Shown here: in pieces, positions 18,492 through 27,308 of the stretch
How positions within the stretch are numbered: position 1 is the stretch's first letter
How the letters are laid out: every line of letters begins with the position of its first letter
Source: JAEULH01 sp963746275
GTDB lineage: Bacteria; Pseudomonadota; Alphaproteobacteria; Rhodospirillales; Defluviicoccaceae
Assembly: GCA_963746275.1 (NCBI GenBank)
Contig: CAVVAX010000036.1
Span: forward strand, 9,445 to 73,444
Direction: 5' to 3'
Length of the DNA: 64,000 nt
The notes under the pieces: generated by a model
What the model was told of the DNA's origin: nothing
What the model saw: the letters and a program-made list of their open reading frames with translations, nothing else
Databases searched by the model: none
Translations under genes and position numbers: made by a program

Positions 18492-21182
18492 GTGAGCACC
18501 CGCAACCTCAAGCGCGTGTTCGAGCCGCGGTCGATCGCCCTGATCGGCGGCGACAGGGATCCCCGCTCGATCGCCTACACGGTCGCCGGCAACCTCTTCC
18601 ACAGCGGCTTCAAGGGCCCCGTGATCCCGGTCCACGACACCCTGCAGGCGGTCCGCGGCGCGCTCGCCTGCCCCTCAATCGAGGACCTGCCGGTGGTGCC
18701 CGACCTCGCCGTCATCGCCTCGCCGCCGGAGACGGTCCCGGGCCTCATCGCCAGCCTCGGCGCCCGGGGGACCAAGGCGGCGGTCGTGCTGTCGCCGGAG
18801 TTCAACCGCGCCGGCGGAGAGGCAGGGCGGCGCCTGCGCCAGGCGATGCTGGACGCAGCCAAGCCCCACGTTCTGCGCATCGTCGGTCCGGCCTGCCTCG
18901 GGGTGCTGGCCCCGCGCCACGGGCTGAACGCCAGCTACGCCCACGTTGGCGCGGCGCCCGGCGACCTCGCCTTCGTCGCCCAGTCCGCCTCGGTCACCGG
19001 GCTGCTCCTCGACTGGGCCGCGCCGCGCAACGTCGGTTTCTCCCTGGTCGCCTCGCTGGGAGACATGGCGGACGTCGACTTCGGCGACATGCTCGACTAC
19101 CTCGCCCGCGACGCCCGCACGCGCGCGGTTCTGCTCTACATCGAGAGCATCGACGAGGTGCGGAAGTTCATGTCGGCGGCGCGGACCGTGTCGCGGATCA
19201 AGCCGGTCATCGTCTTCAAGGCCGGGGCGGCGGCGGCCGGCCCGCCGCGGGCGCTGAACGACGGCGGTCTGATCGACACCAGCGACGTCTACGAGGCCGC
19301 GTTCCGCCGCGCCGGCATGCTTCCGGTCGACACCGTCAACGAGCTGATCGCCGCGGCGCAGACGCTGGCGCGCGGGACCCGCGCCGCCGGCGACCGTCTC
19401 GCCATCGTCTGCAACGGCCGAGGCATCGGCACCATGGCGGCGGACATGCTCAAGCGCTACGGCGGCAGGCTGGCAAGCCCTTCGGCGGACGTCCGGGCAA
19501 AGCTCGATGCGGTGCTGCCGCCGGCCTGGGCAGGGCGCAACCCCATCAACGTCTTCGCCGATGCCGACGCCGACCGCTACGCAGCCGTCGTTGCCGCCCT
19601 GCTGGAGGAACCCGAGGCCGACGGCCTGCTCGTTCTCCATGGGCCATCGGCGGTGAGCGAGTCCGGCGAGGTCGCGGTGGCCACGGCCGAAGCGGTGGGG
19701 CGCAACCGCAAGCCGGTGTTCACCGTCTGGCTGGACGAGGAAGGCCGGCAGACGGCGCGCCGCGTGTTCGCCAACCGCAAGATCGCCAACCATGACTCGG
19801 CGGCGCAGGCGGTTGCCTCGTTTATGCAGCTCGTGAACTACCGGCGGAACCAGGAAATGCTGATGGAGACGCCGCCATCGGTGCCGGAGCTGTTCTACCG
19901 CGACGACCTGGCGGCGCGGCACATCGTCCGCCGGGCGCTGGCGGAGGGGCGTGAGTGGCTGAGCGAGCCGGAGGTTGAGGACGTGCTGCAGGCCTACGGG
20001 CTGCCGTCGGTCCCCAACCGCATTGCGGCCACCGCCGAGGAGGCCGTTGGCCTCGCCAGTTCCATCGGCTACCCGGTGGCGGTGAAGATCATCTCGCCCG
20101 ACGTGATCCGCAAGGCCGACGTCGGCGGCGTCGCGCTCGACGTCGAGAACGACGAGGCGGTCTTTGCCGCCGCCGAGCGCATGCGCCGGCGCCTGCATGA
20201 GCAGCGGCCGCAGGCGCGGCTGGACGGCTTCAACGTCGAGCCGATGGTGCGCCGCGGGCATGCCCACGAGCTGCGCCTGGGCGTGGCGGTCGACGAGAAC
20301 TTCGGCCCGGTCATCTTCTTCGGCCGCGGCGGCGCCATCGTCGAGGTTTTGCACGAGCAGGTCGTCGCCCTGCCGCCGCTCAACATCAATCTAGCTCTGC
20401 GGCTGATCGGCGAAAGCACCGTCGGCAACCTGCTCCGCGGCTACAGCCGCCATTTGCGGGCGAACCTGGACGAGGTTGCCCTGGCCGTCGTGAAGGTCGC
20501 CCAGCTCGCCACCGACATCGGCGAGATCGGCGAGGTCAACATCAACCCGTTGCTGGCCGACAACGAGGGAGTCCTCGTCCTTGGGGCGCGCATCCGGGTC
20601 GCCGCCATCTCCGGGCCCGCGGAGAGCCGGCTGGCGATCCGCCCTTACCCCAAGGAGCTGGAGAAGGAGCTGCGCACGCGCCAGAACGATACCCTGCTGC
20701 TCCGCCCGATCCGCCCCGAGGACGAGCCGGCGCTGCGGGAGTTCGTCCGCCGGCTGACGCCAGAGGACATCCGCCTGCGCTTCTTCTCCCACCTCCGCGA
20801 GCTCGACCACCGGATGGCCGCCGGCCTGACCCAGATCGACTACGAGCGGCAGATGGCCCTGCTCGCCGTCCACGGCGCCCAGCCGGAAGCCGAGATCTGG
20901 GGTGTCGTCAGGATCAACGCCGATGCCGATGGCGCCAGCGCCGAGTACGCCATCGCCGTCCGCTCTGACCTGAAGGGCAAGGGGATCGGCCGGATGCTCA
21001 TGGAGGAGATCATCGACTATGCCCGGCGCCGCGGCGTCGGCGAGATCTGGGGCGAGGTGCTGGCGGAGAACAAGGCCATGCTCGCGCTCGTCCGCAAGCT
21101 CGGCTTCAGCGTCGCGCCGGACTTCGACGAGCCGGGGGTCATGAGGGTTCGCCGGCCGTTGTCTGCCGCGTCCATGGCCTAG
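18492..21182 (+). CDS. Acyl-CoA synthetase (NDP-forming)-like protein with C-terminal GNAT domain (Pat type)
   Basis: An 896-residue protein of the Pat/PatZ architecture. A CoA-binding Rossmann domain (RNLKRVFEPRSIALIGG) is followed by succinyl-CoA-ligase-like domains (FVAQSASVTGLLLDWA, AIVCNGRGIGTMAADML). An ATP-grasp domain follows near residues 470-690 (GYPVAVKIISPDVIRKADVGG, INPLLADNEG). The C-terminus is a GNAT acetyltransferase from about residue 735 (LLLRPIRPEDEPALREFV, GKGIGRMLMEEIIDYARRRG). Such enzymes acetylate lysines of metabolic enzymes, for example acetyl-CoA synthetase. The start is GTG. Proximity to the acetyl-phosphate operon fits a role in acetyl metabolism. Whether the synthetase half is active was not established. 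Confidence 0.9.
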   Translation: MSTRNLKRVFEPRSIALIGGDRDPRSIAYTVAGNLFHSGFKGPVIPVHDTLQAVRGALACPSIEDLPVVPDLAVIASPPETVPGLIASLGARGTKAAVVLSPEFNRAGGEAGRRLRQAMLDAAKPHVLRIVGPACLGVLAPRHGLNASYAHVGAAPGDLAFVAQSASVTGLLLDWAAPRNVGFSLVASLGDMADVDFGDMLDYLARDARTRAVLLYIESIDEVRKFMSAARTVSRIKPVIVFKAGAAAAGPPRALNDGGLIDTSDVYEAAFRRAGMLPVDTVNELIAAAQTLARGTRAAGDRLAIVCNGRGIGTMAADMLKRYGGRLASPSADVRAKLDAVLPPAWAGRNPINVFADADADRYAAVVAALLEEPEADGLLVLHGPSAVSESGEVAVATAEAVGRNRKPVFTVWLDEEGRQTARRVFANRKIANHDSAAQAVASFMQLVNYRRNQEMLMETPPSVPELFYRDDLAARHIVRRALAEGREWLSEPEVEDVLQAYGLPSVPNRIAATAEEAVGLASSIGYPVAVKIISPDVIRKADVGGVALDVENDEAVFAAAERMRRRLHEQRPQARLDGFNVEPMVRRGHAHELRLGVAVDENFGPVIFFGRGGAIVEVLHEQVVALPPLNINLALRLIGESTVGNLLRGYSRHLRANLDEVALAVVKVAQLATDIGEIGEVNINPLLADNEGVLVLGARIRVAAISGPAESRLAIRPYPKELEKELRTRQNDTLLLRPIRPEDEPALREFVRRLTPEDIRLRFFSHLRELDHRMAAGLTQIDYERQMALLAVHGAQPEAEIWGVVRINADADGASAEYAIAVRSDLKGKGIGRMLMEEIIDYARRRGVGEIWGEVLAENKAMLALVRKLGFSVAPDFDEPGVMRVRRPLSAASMA

Positions 21183-21226
21183 CCGCGTCGCCGGCTGCGA
21201 TGGCGGCTTAAGGAGAACGGTTGGTC

Positions 21227-22184
21227 ATGGGCGCTCCCATCAGCCCGCATGAACGAGCCAGCGATGAGCGGCGCATCCTCTGGGCGATGGCGCTGACCGG
21301 CTCGTTCATGATCGTGGAGATCGCTGGCGGCCTCGTCGCCGGCTCGCTGGCGCTCCTCGCCGACGCCGGGCACATGGCCACCGACACGGCTTCGCTCGCC
21401 CTGGCCTACGCCGCCTTCCGGGTCGGCCGGCGCGGCCACGACAACCGCCGCACCTACGGCTATCATCGCTTCCAGGTGCTCGCCGCCTTCGTCAACGGCA
21501 TGGCGCTGATCGCGATCGTGGTCTGGATCGCTATCGAGGCGGTCCGCCGGCTGTTCGCGCCGGTCGAGGTGCTCGGCGGGCTGATGCTGGCGGTGGCCGT
21601 CGCTGGCCTCCTGGTCAACATCGCCGCGTTCGCCATCCTCCACGGCGGCGACCGCGGCAACATCAACGTCCGCGGGGCAACGCTCCATGTGCTCGGCGAC
21701 ATGCTGGGCTCCATCGCCGCCGTTGCCGCCGCAGTGGTCATCGCCCTGACGGGCTGGATGCCCATCGACCCTTTGCTTTCCGTTGCCGTCGCCGGCCTCG
21801 TCCTGCACAGCGCCTGGGGCCTGGTGCGGGTGTCGGCGCACATCCTGCTGGAGGGCGCGCCCGACTGGCTGGACGTCGCCGCCTTCCGTGCCGAGATGAT
21901 GGCGGCCGTGCCCGGCATCACCGACGTCCACCACATCCACACCTGGATGATCACCGCCGACCGGCCGATGATGACGCTGCACGTGGAGGTCGAGCCTGGC
22001 GCCGTCCACCACACGGTTCTCGCCTTGATCCGCGCCCACATCCGCGACAATGTCGGGATCGAGCACGCGACCATCCAGATCGAGACGGCGGGCTGTCCGG
22101 ATGGCTCCCGGTGCTGGTCCCGCCGCTGGTCCCGCCGCGGGCGAGGCGCAGGCGGAGTTTCCCCCTCGCTCCGCGGCGTACTGA
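21227..22184 (+). CDS. Cation diffusion facilitator family efflux transporter
   Basis: A roughly 319-residue zinc/divalent-cation exporter of the CDF (CzcD/ZitB-like) family with six helices. Metal-site residues are visible in LLADAGHMATD (Asp46, His49, Asp53) and LHVLGDMLGS, and the cytoplasmic domain has VHHIHTWMI. The ATG at 21227 follows AGGAGAA by about 9 bases. As sequenced, the frame does not stop but runs antisense through dps to 22807. One extra base near 22105 explains this: shifting frame gives an Ala/Pro/Gly-rich tail ending TGA at 22182-22184, 14 bases before the convergent dps stop. Confidence 0.85.
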
Positions 22185-22198
22185 GGACGAGCCGCGGC

Positions 22199-22705
22199 TC
22201 AGTCGGCGATGATGGCGTTCAGCATCCACGCGGCCTCTTCGTGAACGCCGATCCGTCCGGTGAGGAAGTCGGCGGTGTAGACGTCTTCCACCTTCTCCGC
22301 CTCGCCGACGGCATCGCGCAGCATTTTCGCCATGGCCTGATGATCGCGCGCCAGGATCGCGACCATCTCGTTCGCGGCCGGCATCTTGTCGACGTCGGCG
22401 ACGATGCTCTTCTGGATGTAGTGGCCGACACCCCCCAAAGCCGGGAAGCCCAGGGCCCGGATGCGCTCGGCGGTGGCGTCGATGGCATCGGCGAGGTCGT
22501 GGTACTGGTCGTCGGTAAGCTTGTGGACGCTGTAGAACAGCGGCCCGGTGATGTTCCAGTGGTACGCCAGGGTCTTGGCGTAGAGGACGAAGGTCCCGGC
22601 GAGCGCGTCGTTCAGGATCTCGGCCAGGCGCTTGCGGTCTTCGCGCTCGATGCCGGTGCGCACTGGCATCTCTTCCGCCCTTCGGGTTGCGACGCTCTCG
22701 GCCAT
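22199..22705 (-). CDS. dps: Dps-family ferritin-like DNA-protection protein
   Basis: A 168-residue mini-ferritin that oxidises and stores iron and protects DNA during stress. The conserved inter-subunit ferroxidase residues lie in AYHWNITGPLFYSVHKLTDDQY (His49, His61 and nearby acidic residues). The helical pattern and GRIGVHEEAAWML near the end are typical. The ATG at 22705 is supported by an upstream GGAGACACC; a longer open frame to 22786 has no support. The gene converges on the cation efflux gene and is divergent from the DUF427 gene. Confidence 0.93.
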   Translation of the reverse strand: MAESVATRRAEEMPVRTGIEREDRKRLAEILNDALAGTFVLYAKTLAYHWNITGPLFYSVHKLTDDQYHDLADAIDATAERIRALGFPALGGVGHYIQKSIVADVDKMPAANEMVAILARDHQAMAKMLRDAVGEAEKVEDVYTADFLTGRIGVHEEAAWMLNAIIAD

Positions 22706-22843
22706 GTCCAGGTGTCTCCTCGTTTGGCTGGGAAGGGTTGCGGCGGCCACGCCGCCAGGGCAGCGATCGTCGTGGTGTGGCCTCACGCGCTCAACGACCT
22801 AAGTTAATCGAACGGGGTGTCTGCGCACCGACGCAGGGAAGCC

Positions 22844-23209
22844 ATGGACGCCGCCACACCTGAACACGCGATCGGCACAGAGGCCGAACCCGGGCTCGTC
22901 CGGGTCATTCTCGGCGGCGTCGCCATCGCCGAGAGCACCCAGGCCTTGATCCTGCGCGAGGGCCGGCTGCCGCCGGTGCACTACATTCCGCGCGAGGACG
23001 TGGACGCCGGCGCCATCCGCCGCACTGATCACCGCAGCCACTGCCCCTTCAAGGGCGAGGCCAGCTACTTCAGCCTCAGCGGCGGCGGTGTGAGCGTGGT
23101 GAACGGGGCCTGGAGCTACGAGCAGCCGTTCCCGGCGGCGGAGGCGATCCGCGGCCATCTCGCCTTCTATGCAGGCAAGGTCGACGCGATTGAGGTGACG
23201 GGGGGATGA
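22844..23209 (+). CDS. DUF427 domain protein
   Basis: A 121-residue cytosolic protein of the DUF427 family. Characteristic motifs are PVHYIPREDV, HCPFKGEASYFSL and NGAWSYEQPFPAAEAIRGHLAFY. The family is widespread in proteobacteria and actinobacteria, and its function is unknown. The ATG at 22844 follows AGGGAA by about 6 bases; a frame starting at 22817 is also open. It stands alone on the forward strand between dps and the hemerythrin gene. Confidence 0.88.
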   Translation: MDAATPEHAIGTEAEPGLVRVILGGVAIAESTQALILREGRLPPVHYIPREDVDAGAIRRTDHRSHCPFKGEASYFSLSGGGVSVVNGAWSYEQPFPAAEAIRGHLAFYAGKVDAIEVTGG

Positions 23210-23367
23210 GGCAATGCGCCGCAGGGCTCGCGGATTACGAAGGAGTCTGCGGAAGGCTGCTCGTCGTTTCCGCATCACGCCCCTTCCAGGGTAGTACCAA
23301 GGCGCGTCTCTCTGACGATTTAGGCTGAGGCGGTACAGGCTATCCTGACGCGAAGGCAGCGGTGCGG

Positions 23368-23922
23368 CTAAACCCGCATCCCCTGGCGAACAACCGGGTG
23401 GTTGGCGTCGGCTTGGCCCCGGCAGCGCTCCCGCAGGTAGCGCAGCGCCAGCTCGTGGTCGCGTTCCGGGTCCAAGAGCAGCCGCAGCCGTTGGACCACC
23501 GTCACCTCTTCCGTCTCCAGGTGCATGATCAGGTTCGCGGCAAGCTCAAGGGCCGCCTCGCGAAAGGCGGTCCAGCGGGGGAACGAGGATCCGAGGGTCA
23601 GGGTATCCAGGGCAAGGGCTCGCAGCCGTTGCGCCAGCGGCTCGATGACAAAGTGCTCTTCGGCGATGAGCCCGGTCAGCGCCTCGTCGCGGCTCTCGCT
23701 GATGGCAGGGAAGAGAACCGCCTCCTCGAAGGCGTTGTGGCCGATCAGCTCGTCGAGGCCGCAAATGACCTTTTGCAGCAGCGCCCGGTCCTCCGGGTCG
23801 CGGGCGTCGATGGGCTTAATCGTGTCCGCCCCTTTGACCCGGTTCTCCAGCTCGCAGACCATCACGAGCATGCGGAAGTGCTCTTCGTGGATCACCTCGC
23901 CCAGTTCGGTCAAAAAAGCCAT
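23368..23922 (-). CDS. Hemerythrin HHE cation-binding domain protein
   Basis: A 184-residue, mostly helical protein with one hemerythrin-like domain that binds a di-iron centre. Candidate ligands are His12/His15 (VIHEEHFRML), His62 and Glu66 (GHNAFEEAVLFP), His90 (AEEHFVIEPL) and a later HLETEE. The ATG at 23922 begins right at the domain; the longer upstream frame is Arg-rich and unlikely. Bacterial relatives sense oxygen or nitric oxide, or act in iron-sulfur repair. The next gene upstream on the same strand, about 190 bases away, is a PAS/HWE sensor kinase. A signalling link is possible but unproven. Confidence 0.87.
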   Translation of the reverse strand: MAFLTELGEVIHEEHFRMLVMVCELENRVKGADTIKPIDARDPEDRALLQKVICGLDELIGHNAFEEAVLFPAISESRDEALTGLIAEEHFVIEPLAQRLRALALDTLTLGSSFPRWTAFREAALELAANLIMHLETEEVTVVQRLRLLLDPERDHELALRYLRERCRGQADANHPVVRQGMRV

Positions 23923-24115
23923 TGATGCGACGGTGTCCCGCGCCCTCCAGGGGCGATTCGTATATGGTCCCGCTTGCTGCAGTGCAACAGTATACGTGGA
24001 TTTTCGCCCGTGGCGACGGTCGAATGCGAATGCGGGCACGGCGTTTTCGCCGGGCGCGCTTACGTGAGGGGGTTGATCCGCCGTACTGCCCGTATCGCCC
24101 CGCCGGGCGCACGGG

Positions 24116-26380
24116 TTACGGCAGGAGATGCTTAAGCGGGATCAGGGCGGTGATCCGGAGGCCGCTCCGCGTCCAGTCGTAGGCGATGGTCCCGCCGAGC
24201 TGCCCTTCGACGCTGCTGCGGGCAAGCAGGCTGCCGAACCCTCGGCGCTCCGGCGCCGCGGCCACCTCCGGACCGTCGCGCTCGTTCCAGGTCAAGGCCA
24301 TTTGCTCGCCGTCCGTCCGCCAGAGGATCTCGACGCGCCCACGCGGCGAGGAAAGCGCACCGTACTTGGCGGCGTTGGTGGCGAGCTCGTGCAGGACGAG
24401 CGCAAGGCTGGTCGCCGATCTCGCCGCGACCGGCAGCCGCGGCCCCTCGATGCGGATCCGTTCGCTCCCGTCCTGCAGGTGCGGGCTGACCACGGCGGCC
24501 ACGAGCTCGGCGAGATCGCCGTCGCCAGTGGCAGCCGGATCTCCCATCACCGCCGGCAGGATCAATTCGTGCGCGCTGGCCAGGGCGAGCAGACGGCCCC
24601 TGAGCGCGCCGGCCATGTCGCCCGGGGTCTTCGTCGTCTCCGCCGTCAGGTAGACGATCGCGTCTATGACCGAGAACAGGTTCCTGACCCGGTGGTTCAG
24701 CTCGCGGACGAGAAGCTGCCGCGCGGCCTCGGCGTTCTTGCGCTCGGTGAGGTCGGCGACGACGCCGGCCATGCGCACGCCTCTCCCGCTCTCGTCGTAG
24801 TAGGTCCGGCCGAGCGGGGCGATCCAGTGGATGCTGCCATCCGGCCAGCGCACGCGGACCTCGCAGGCCAGCGCGCCCGTCTTCAGGGCGCGGACGAAGG
24901 CCTCGCGGAAGATTGGCTGGTCCTCGTCCAGCACGTGCTGCTCGGCGATGGCCCGGCCCCACTCCGGCTGCGGCTCGCTATAGCCGAAAATCTGGTCGTG
25001 GCGCAGCGAGCGGATGGCGGTGTCGGTGGTGAGGTCGAGATCCCAGGTGCCCAGCCCGGCGGCGTCGAGGGCGAGCTGCAGCCGGTCGGCGCTTTCGCGC
25101 AGCGCTTCCTCCAGTTGCCGCCGCTCGCTAAGGTCGTAGAAGTAGCACACGACCCCGGAGCGCCCGTCCGGCAGGGTGATGCGTTCGATCCGCCAGTCAT
25201 AGGCCTGGGTCTCGTCGATGTCCTGTCGCCGTTCGGTCGTGCTGGCGGCGGCATGAGCCTCGCCGCTTTCGAGCGTGTGGCGGAACCGGCCGATGGCCTC
25301 GCTGGCAAAGGGCTCGCTCCAGATGCTGCGCATCACCTCGGCGAAGTCGCGCCCCTGCAGTGGCCGCACGTTATGGAACACCTTCTCCGCGCCCCGGCTC
25401 ACCTCGCGCAGCTTGAAGTCGGCGTCGACGATGTAGATCCCGAAGGGATTGTCGCGAACCAGCCGGTAGAAGGTTTCGCTGCTCCGCCTCAGCTGCTCCT
25501 CGGCCCGCTTGCGCTCGGTCACGTCCTGGAGGGTGCCGACGAGCCGCATCGGTTCGCCATTCTCGAAGACGACGTCGCCGTCGGCGTGAACCCAGCGCAT
25601 GTTGCCATCGGCACGGTCGATGACCCGGTACTCCGCCTCGTAGCGTCCTTCCCCGGCCGGGTCGAGCGCCTTGGTCACGAGCGCTTCCACACGCGGCACG
25701 TCGTCGGGATGCACACCCGCGACGAACGTCTCGTAGGTGACCGGCTCGTCCGGCGGGATTCCCCACAGCCGTCCGGCGGTGGCGTCCCACTCGATCACGC
25801 CGCTGCGGGGGTCGAAGTCGTGGATACCGAGCCGCCCTGCCCGCAGAGCCGCTGCCAGGCGTTCCTCGACCCGACGCTGCGCCACCGCCTGCGTCGTTTC
25901 GGTGTAGAGCGCCAGCACGCCGCCGATCCCTCCGGGCGCCTCGGGATCCTCGATCGGGCTGTAGCTGTAGGTCCAGTAGGCGTCCTCGCGCCGCCCGTGG
26001 CGGACGATCGGCACGAGCTGGTTCTCGTGCCAGGTCGGCGGCCCGCCCGACATCACCTGCTGGATCTGCGGGCCGATGACGTGCCAGGTCTCGAGCCAAG
26101 CCTCGCGAGCAGGGAGACCGAGGATGGCCGGGTGTTTTTCAGGGCCGAGCGAGGAGGAATAGGCGTCGTTGTAGAGGCAGACGTGCCTGGGCCCCCAGAA
26201 GAGGAATGTCGGCTGCCGCGTGGTCAGCATGATACCGACGGCGGTTCTCAGGTTCGCCGACCACGAGCCGATGTCGCCCATGGGCGTCGCCGCCCAGTTG
26301 TGGCCGCGGATGCGCGCGGACATTTCACCGGCGTGGGCCGGCCACGCTGGACGCTCGGATCTTGGTCGGACGGTCGTCAA
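24116..26380 (-). CDS. PAS-domain sensor histidine kinase, HWE family
   Basis: A 754-residue soluble kinase without transmembrane segments. Four PAS-like regions (about residues 50-170, 180-300, 305-430, 430-545) are separated by DVTERKRAEEQL, DLSERRQLEEAL and DLTERKNAEAAR linkers. The kinase core is of the HWE/HisKA_2 type: phospho-His563 in RELNHRVRNLF, N box LHELATNAAKYGALS (Asn669), and the WNERDGP element that names the family, then RRGFGSLL. HWE kinases are typical of alphaproteobacteria and often respond to light or general stress. No conserved LOV cysteine motif was noticed. No cognate regulator lies next to it. Confidence 0.92.
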   Translation of the reverse strand: MTTVRPRSERPAWPAHAGEMSARIRGHNWAATPMGDIGSWSANLRTAVGIMLTTRQPTFLFWGPRHVCLYNDAYSSSLGPEKHPAILGLPAREAWLETWHVIGPQIQQVMSGGPPTWHENQLVPIVRHGRREDAYWTYSYSPIEDPEAPGGIGGVLALYTETTQAVAQRRVEERLAAALRAGRLGIHDFDPRSGVIEWDATAGRLWGIPPDEPVTYETFVAGVHPDDVPRVEALVTKALDPAGEGRYEAEYRVIDRADGNMRWVHADGDVVFENGEPMRLVGTLQDVTERKRAEEQLRRSSETFYRLVRDNPFGIYIVDADFKLREVSRGAEKVFHNVRPLQGRDFAEVMRSIWSEPFASEAIGRFRHTLESGEAHAAASTTERRQDIDETQAYDWRIERITLPDGRSGVVCYFYDLSERRQLEEALRESADRLQLALDAAGLGTWDLDLTTDTAIRSLRHDQIFGYSEPQPEWGRAIAEQHVLDEDQPIFREAFVRALKTGALACEVRVRWPDGSIHWIAPLGRTYYDESGRGVRMAGVVADLTERKNAEAARQLLVRELNHRVRNLFSVIDAIVYLTAETTKTPGDMAGALRGRLLALASAHELILPAVMGDPAATGDGDLAELVAAVVSPHLQDGSERIRIEGPRLPVAARSATSLALVLHELATNAAKYGALSSPRGRVEILWRTDGEQMALTWNERDGPEVAAAPERRGFGSLLARSSVEGQLGGTIAYDWTRSGLRITALIPLKHLLP

Positions 26381-26548
26381 TGGCTGGCCTCCCCCGCGTC
26401 GGCCCCCGTTCCCTGCCTCCGACGATTTTCAGCAGGTGGGCAATTCACCATAGCCGATTAGCGACGCGCGAACTACCGCGGCACGTGGGCGCAGAGACAA
26501 AGAATGTGTCGCGTCGGCGCGCGCAAGCGTCGCTCGGCACCCAACCGT

Positions 26549-27306
26549 CTACAGGGAGACGAGCTCGCCGCTGCTGCTCGCAGCCGGGGAGCGAGAGCGC
26601 AACGATGGCCTCGGTGACGGCCTCCGGTGCCTTCAGCTCCTGTGGGTCTTCGCCGGGGTAGGCGGCGGCGCGCATGCGGGTGCGGGTGGCCCCGGGATTG
26701 AGCAGGTTCACCCGCACGCCGGTCTTCGCCACCTCCTGGGCGTACGTGCGCACCAGCGCTTCCAGCGCCGCCTTGCTGACGGCATAGGTGCCCCAGTAGG
26801 CGCGCCCGAAGCTCACGCCGGAGGTGAGGAAGATCGCCCGGCCGGCGTCGGATGCGCGGAGCAGCGGATCGAAGGCGCGGATCAGGCGGAAGTTGGCCGT
26901 CAGGTTGACGGCCAGGACCTGGTCCCAGACCGAAGGCTCGATGTGCGGCACCGGCGTCAACGTGCCGAGGAGCGCGGCGTTGCCGACGAGCACGTCGAGC
27001 CGGCCCCAGCGCTCGAACACTGCGGCGCCCATCCGCTCGATGATCCCCGCCTCGGTGAGGTCCCCGGGCACCAGGCTTGCGCGGCCACCGCCGGCCCGGA
27101 TCGCGTCGTCGACCTCCTCCAGCGCCCCCTGGGTTCTCCCGACCAGGATCACCTCGGCGCCCTCGGCGGCGAATCGCTCGGCCGTGGCGCGGCCGATGCC
27201 CCGGCTGGCGCCGGTGACGAGCGCGACGCGCCCCCTAAGCCTGCCCGCGGCCGGTCCCGGCTGAGCGTCCTCCGCCTGCCCCGGCCCGGGTCGGTACCGC
27301 CGCCAC
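26549..27306 (-). CDS. SDR-family oxidoreductase (two one-base insertions in this sequence)
   Basis: An SDR enzyme of about 250 residues. The core reads GRVALVTGASRGIGRATAERF, DVLVGNAALLG, the catalytic GTYAVSKAALEALVRTYAQEV and a C-terminus that should be LPGCEQQ-GELVSL. As sequenced there is no in-frame start before the glycine motif, and the end runs out of family register. One inserted base between about 27240 and 27300 would connect it to a GTG at 27306, two bases after the purF stop. A second near 26565 restores the stop at 26549. It is the last gene of the radA-cvpA-purF-SDR operon, a conserved alphaproteobacterial order. The substrate is unknown. Confidence 0.78.
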
Positions 27307-27308
27307 CC

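Noticed and set aside
24128..26461. A forward open frame of 777 codons opposite the HWE kinase
   Set aside because: It mirrors the kinase gene codon for codon and shows no domain motif; long antisense frames are expected at this GC content.
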